7,939 bases of DNA from Actinomycetota bacterium (GTDB taxonomy: Bacteria; Actinomycetota; UBA4738): positions 3,918-11,856 of the forward strand of contig VAYG01000062.1 of the NCBI GenBank assembly GCA_005885015.1. The letters are read 5' to 3'. The notes below the pieces were generated by a model, which was not told the origin of the DNA, did no database searches, and saw nothing but the letters and a program-made list of their open reading frames with translations. The position numbers and the translations under genes are program-made. Each line of letters starts with the position of its first letter. Positions within the stretch are counted from its first letter, which is position 1. Shown here piece after piece: positions 6,078-7,939 of the stretch.

Positions 6078-7460
6078 GTGGTGACCAGAGCGACTTCTCC
6101 AGACGTTGAGGCCGACGTCCGAACCTACGAGCGGCCTTCCCGGGACGCCCCGATGCCGTCCCCGTTCCCGCCGATCGCGGAGTACGCCTTCCTCTCCGAT
6201 TGCCACACGGGAGCGCTGGTCGCACCGGACGGCTCGATCGACTGGTTGTGTCTGCCTGCCTTCGACTCGGCCAGCGTGTTCGGGGCCCTCCTCGATCGCC
6301 AGGGGGGGACGTTCAGGCTCGGTCCGTTCGGGATCAACGTGCCGACGGCGCGGGCGTACGAGGCGGGGACGAACACGTTGCTCACCACTTGGAACACCCC
6401 GACGGGGTGGGTCGTCGTTCGAACCGCCTTGACGATGGGGCCGCGCGCCAGGGAGGACGAAGTCACTCCGCACACCCGCCCACCTGCGGATGACGATGCC
6501 GACCACATGCTGGTCCAGACCGTGGAGTGTCTCGAGGGAGAGGTCGAGATCGACCTGGTGTGCGAGCCGGTCTTCGACTACGGCCGTGTGCCCGCCCAAT
6601 GGAGCATGGTGGATGGGGGAGAACGACATGTCGCCGATGCGACGGGTCCCGATCGAGTGATCCGGCTGGGCACCGACATGAAGCTCGGCGTCGAAGGGAA
6701 CCGGGTTCGCGCTCGCCACGTCCTTGCCCCAGGAGATCGCCTCTTCTGCGCTCTCTCATGGGACTCCGGCCTCACCCTTCCGACCGGCATCACCGAGGCC
6801 GCGGAGCGGCTGGACGCCACCCAGCGCTTCTGGCGGGGATGGCTCGGCCGGGCCCGGATCCCCGACCATCGGTGGCGTCAGCCGATCATGCGCTCGGCGC
6901 TTGCCATCAAGGGCCTCACGTACATGCCCACGGGGGCCACGGTTGCCGCGCTCACCACGTCGCTCCCCGAAACCCCAGGGGGAGAGCGCAATTGGGACTA
7001 CCGCTACACCTGGATGCGGGACACCACCTTCACGCTCCAGGCCTTGCACTTCCTCAATCTCGACTGGGAGGCCGACGAGTTCATGCAGTTCGTCGCGGAT
7101 CTGGAACCGAATCGGGACGGCAGCCTCCAGATCATGTACGGGATCGACGGGCGCCGCGACTTGACCGAGTCGCGCCGGGACGAGCTGTCCGGGTACGAGG
7201 GCGCACGGCCGGTGCGCGTGGGGAACGGCGCCTTCGACCAGCGGCAGAACGACGTCTTCGGCGCGGTCCTCGATTCGATCCTGTTGCATTCGCGCCGGAG
7301 CCAACGCCTCCCAAGGAGGCTGTGGCCGATCGTCGAAGCTCAGGCGCGATGCGCCGCCGCCGTTTGGGGCAAGCCGGATCAAGGGATCTGGGAGGCGCGT
7401 GGGAAGCCCAAGCACTACGTCTCGTCGAAGTTGATGTGCTGGGTCGCCATGGATCGAACA

Positions 7461-7471
7461 GCGAGGCGGCA
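7461..7471 (+). other. Frame-breaking deletion site in the GH15 gene
   Basis: The first frame reads Met-Asp-Arg-Thr-Ala-Arg up to 7466 and then loses similarity. The second frame reads Glu-Ala-Ala-Val-Ala-Trp from 7463. Both frames share the bases GCGAGG. Only 20 nt separate the conserved Arg codon (7455) from the conserved Trp codon (7478), whereas relatives, as I remember them, have about 16 residues (48 nt) there. This points to loss of about 28 nt, possibly between short GCGAG-like repeats, and not to a single-base sequencing slip. Confidence 0.6.
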
Positions 7472-7525
7472 GTCGCGTGGCGCCAGACGGCTGACGAGAT
7501 CCGGGAGGAGATCCTGGACAAGGGA

Positions 7526-7939
7526 GTGAGCCCCAGAGGTGTGCTACGGCAGCACTACGAGACGGACGCGCTGGACGCGTCGACGCTCCTGGCCGCGATC
7601 TTCGGATTCCTCCCCAGGCCCGACGAGCGACTGCGCAACACCGTCCTGGCGATCGCCGACGAGCTCACCGAGAACGGCTTCGTCCTCCGCTACCGGGTGG
7701 AGGAGACCGATGACGGCCTGTCCGGGAAGGAAGCGACGTTCCTGATCTGTTCGTTCTGGCTCGTGTCGGGCCTCGCGATCATCGGGGAGGAGAAGAGGGC
7801 GACGGATCTGATGGAGCGTCTCCTGGGCATCGGGTCCGCGCTGGGTCTGTTCGCGGAGGAGTTCGACGTCGATACGGGCCGGCACCTTGGGAACTTCCCG
7901 CAGGCCTTCTCGCATCTGGCGCTGATCGAGGCGTCTGCC
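7526..7939 (+). CDS. C-terminal remainder of the GH15 enzyme as a separate open frame (partial)
   Basis: After the frame break, 138 codons stay open to the window edge and encode the last quarter of the GH15 barrel. Its motifs include VLRQHYETDALDAS, RYRVEETDDGLSG and RHLGNFPQAFSHLALIEA. The GTG at 7526 overlaps the TGA of the broken upstream frame as GTGA, with AAGGGA just before it, so re-initiation is conceivable. A fragment this short would lack the substrate-binding half of the barrel. I regard it as part of the pseudogene and not as an independent gene. Homology in this frame begins further upstream, at about 7463. Confidence 0.4.
   Translation, partial: MSPRGVLRQHYETDALDASTLLAAIFGFLPRPDERLRNTVLAIADELTENGFVLRYRVEETDDGLSGKEATFLICSFWLVSGLAIIGEEKRATDLMERLLGIGSALGLFAEEFDVDTGRHLGNFPQAFSHLALIEASA

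Larger units (their letters stand above)
6078..7939 (+). pseudogene. GH15 family alpha-glycosidase, trehalase-like (Rv2402 type), frame broken and right end missing
   Basis: The first frame runs from GTG 6078 to the TGA at 7527-7529. GTG was chosen because GGGAGGG lies 6 nt upstream; GTG 6081 and ATG 6153 are alternatives. The N-terminal beta-sandwich shows PFPPIAEYAFLSDC (about 29-42) and GSIDWLCLP (52-60). The (alpha/alpha)6 catalytic barrel shows TSLPETPGGERNWDYRYTW (from about residue 294, NWDYRY at 305-310), GNGAFDQRQ (382-390) and HYVSSKLMCWVAMDR. From about 7463 the homology continues in another frame: TADEIREEILDKGV, HYETDALDAS, ETDDGLSG, ICSFWLVS, LFAEEFD and GRHLGNFPQAFSHLAL, reaching the window edge. 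The acidic AEE near the end is the likely catalytic base region. The motifs and spacing match mycobacterial trehalase as I recall it, so the intact enzyme would cleave trehalose to glucose; glucoamylase-like activity is the alternative. Codon use is alike in both parts. Confidence 0.85.

Noticed and set aside
3513..6719. A 1068-codon open frame on the minus strand
   Set aside because: Only its last 234-248 codons encode a recognisable protein (the K+ channel). The rest runs out of frame through the whole MFS gene and antisense to GH15, is Arg/Pro/Gly-rich, and is a by-product of GC-rich codon use.

Overview
The window looks like chromosomal DNA from a high-GC bacterium, most likely a member of the Actinomycetota. 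The evidence is the strong G/C bias at third codon positions, GTG starts, purine-rich Shine-Dalgarno (SD) sites, and families common in that phylum: DUF6325, DUF7144, SHOCT, and a GH15 enzyme that closely resembles mycobacterial trehalase Rv2402 as I remember it. Placement below phylum is not possible by eye. No rRNA, tRNA, CRISPR array, insertion sequence or phage gene was seen.

Layout. Seven genes lie on the minus strand and one broken gene on the plus strand. Reading leftward from 5737, the first block holds a DHA2-type MFS exporter (5737-4277), a six-helix potassium channel with a TVGYGD filter (4217-3513) and a ZIP-family metal transporter (3467-2745). Gaps of 59 and 45 nt suggest one transcript. 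After 173 nt comes a four-helix DUF7144 membrane protein (2571-2122), followed by a strong hairpin at 2058-2105 that probably ends transcription. The second block is a three-gene cluster: DUF6325 protein (1930-1481), a small SHOCT-domain protein (1445-1143) and a large membrane protein (1146 to beyond position 1). The last two overlap by 4 nt. A 340-nt divergent region (5738-6077) separates the MFS gene from the rightward GH15 gene (6078 to the right edge).

Function. The leftward genes are almost all envelope proteins: drug export, K+ flux, divalent-metal transport and several membrane proteins of unknown role. This reads as an envelope or stress-homeostasis neighbourhood rather than a metabolic pathway. 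The GH15 enzyme would hydrolyse trehalose or a related alpha-glucoside, which is compatible with osmotic adaptation. Its reading frame is broken near 7461-7471, apparently by a small deletion and not a single-base slip, so as read it is a pseudogene or an assembly error.

The least-described item is the DUF6325-SHOCT-membrane protein cluster. Its leader carries mutually complementary GGAGG/CCTCC segments around an almost perfect SD, which suggests translational control. No defence system or other clearly novel multi-gene machine was recognised.
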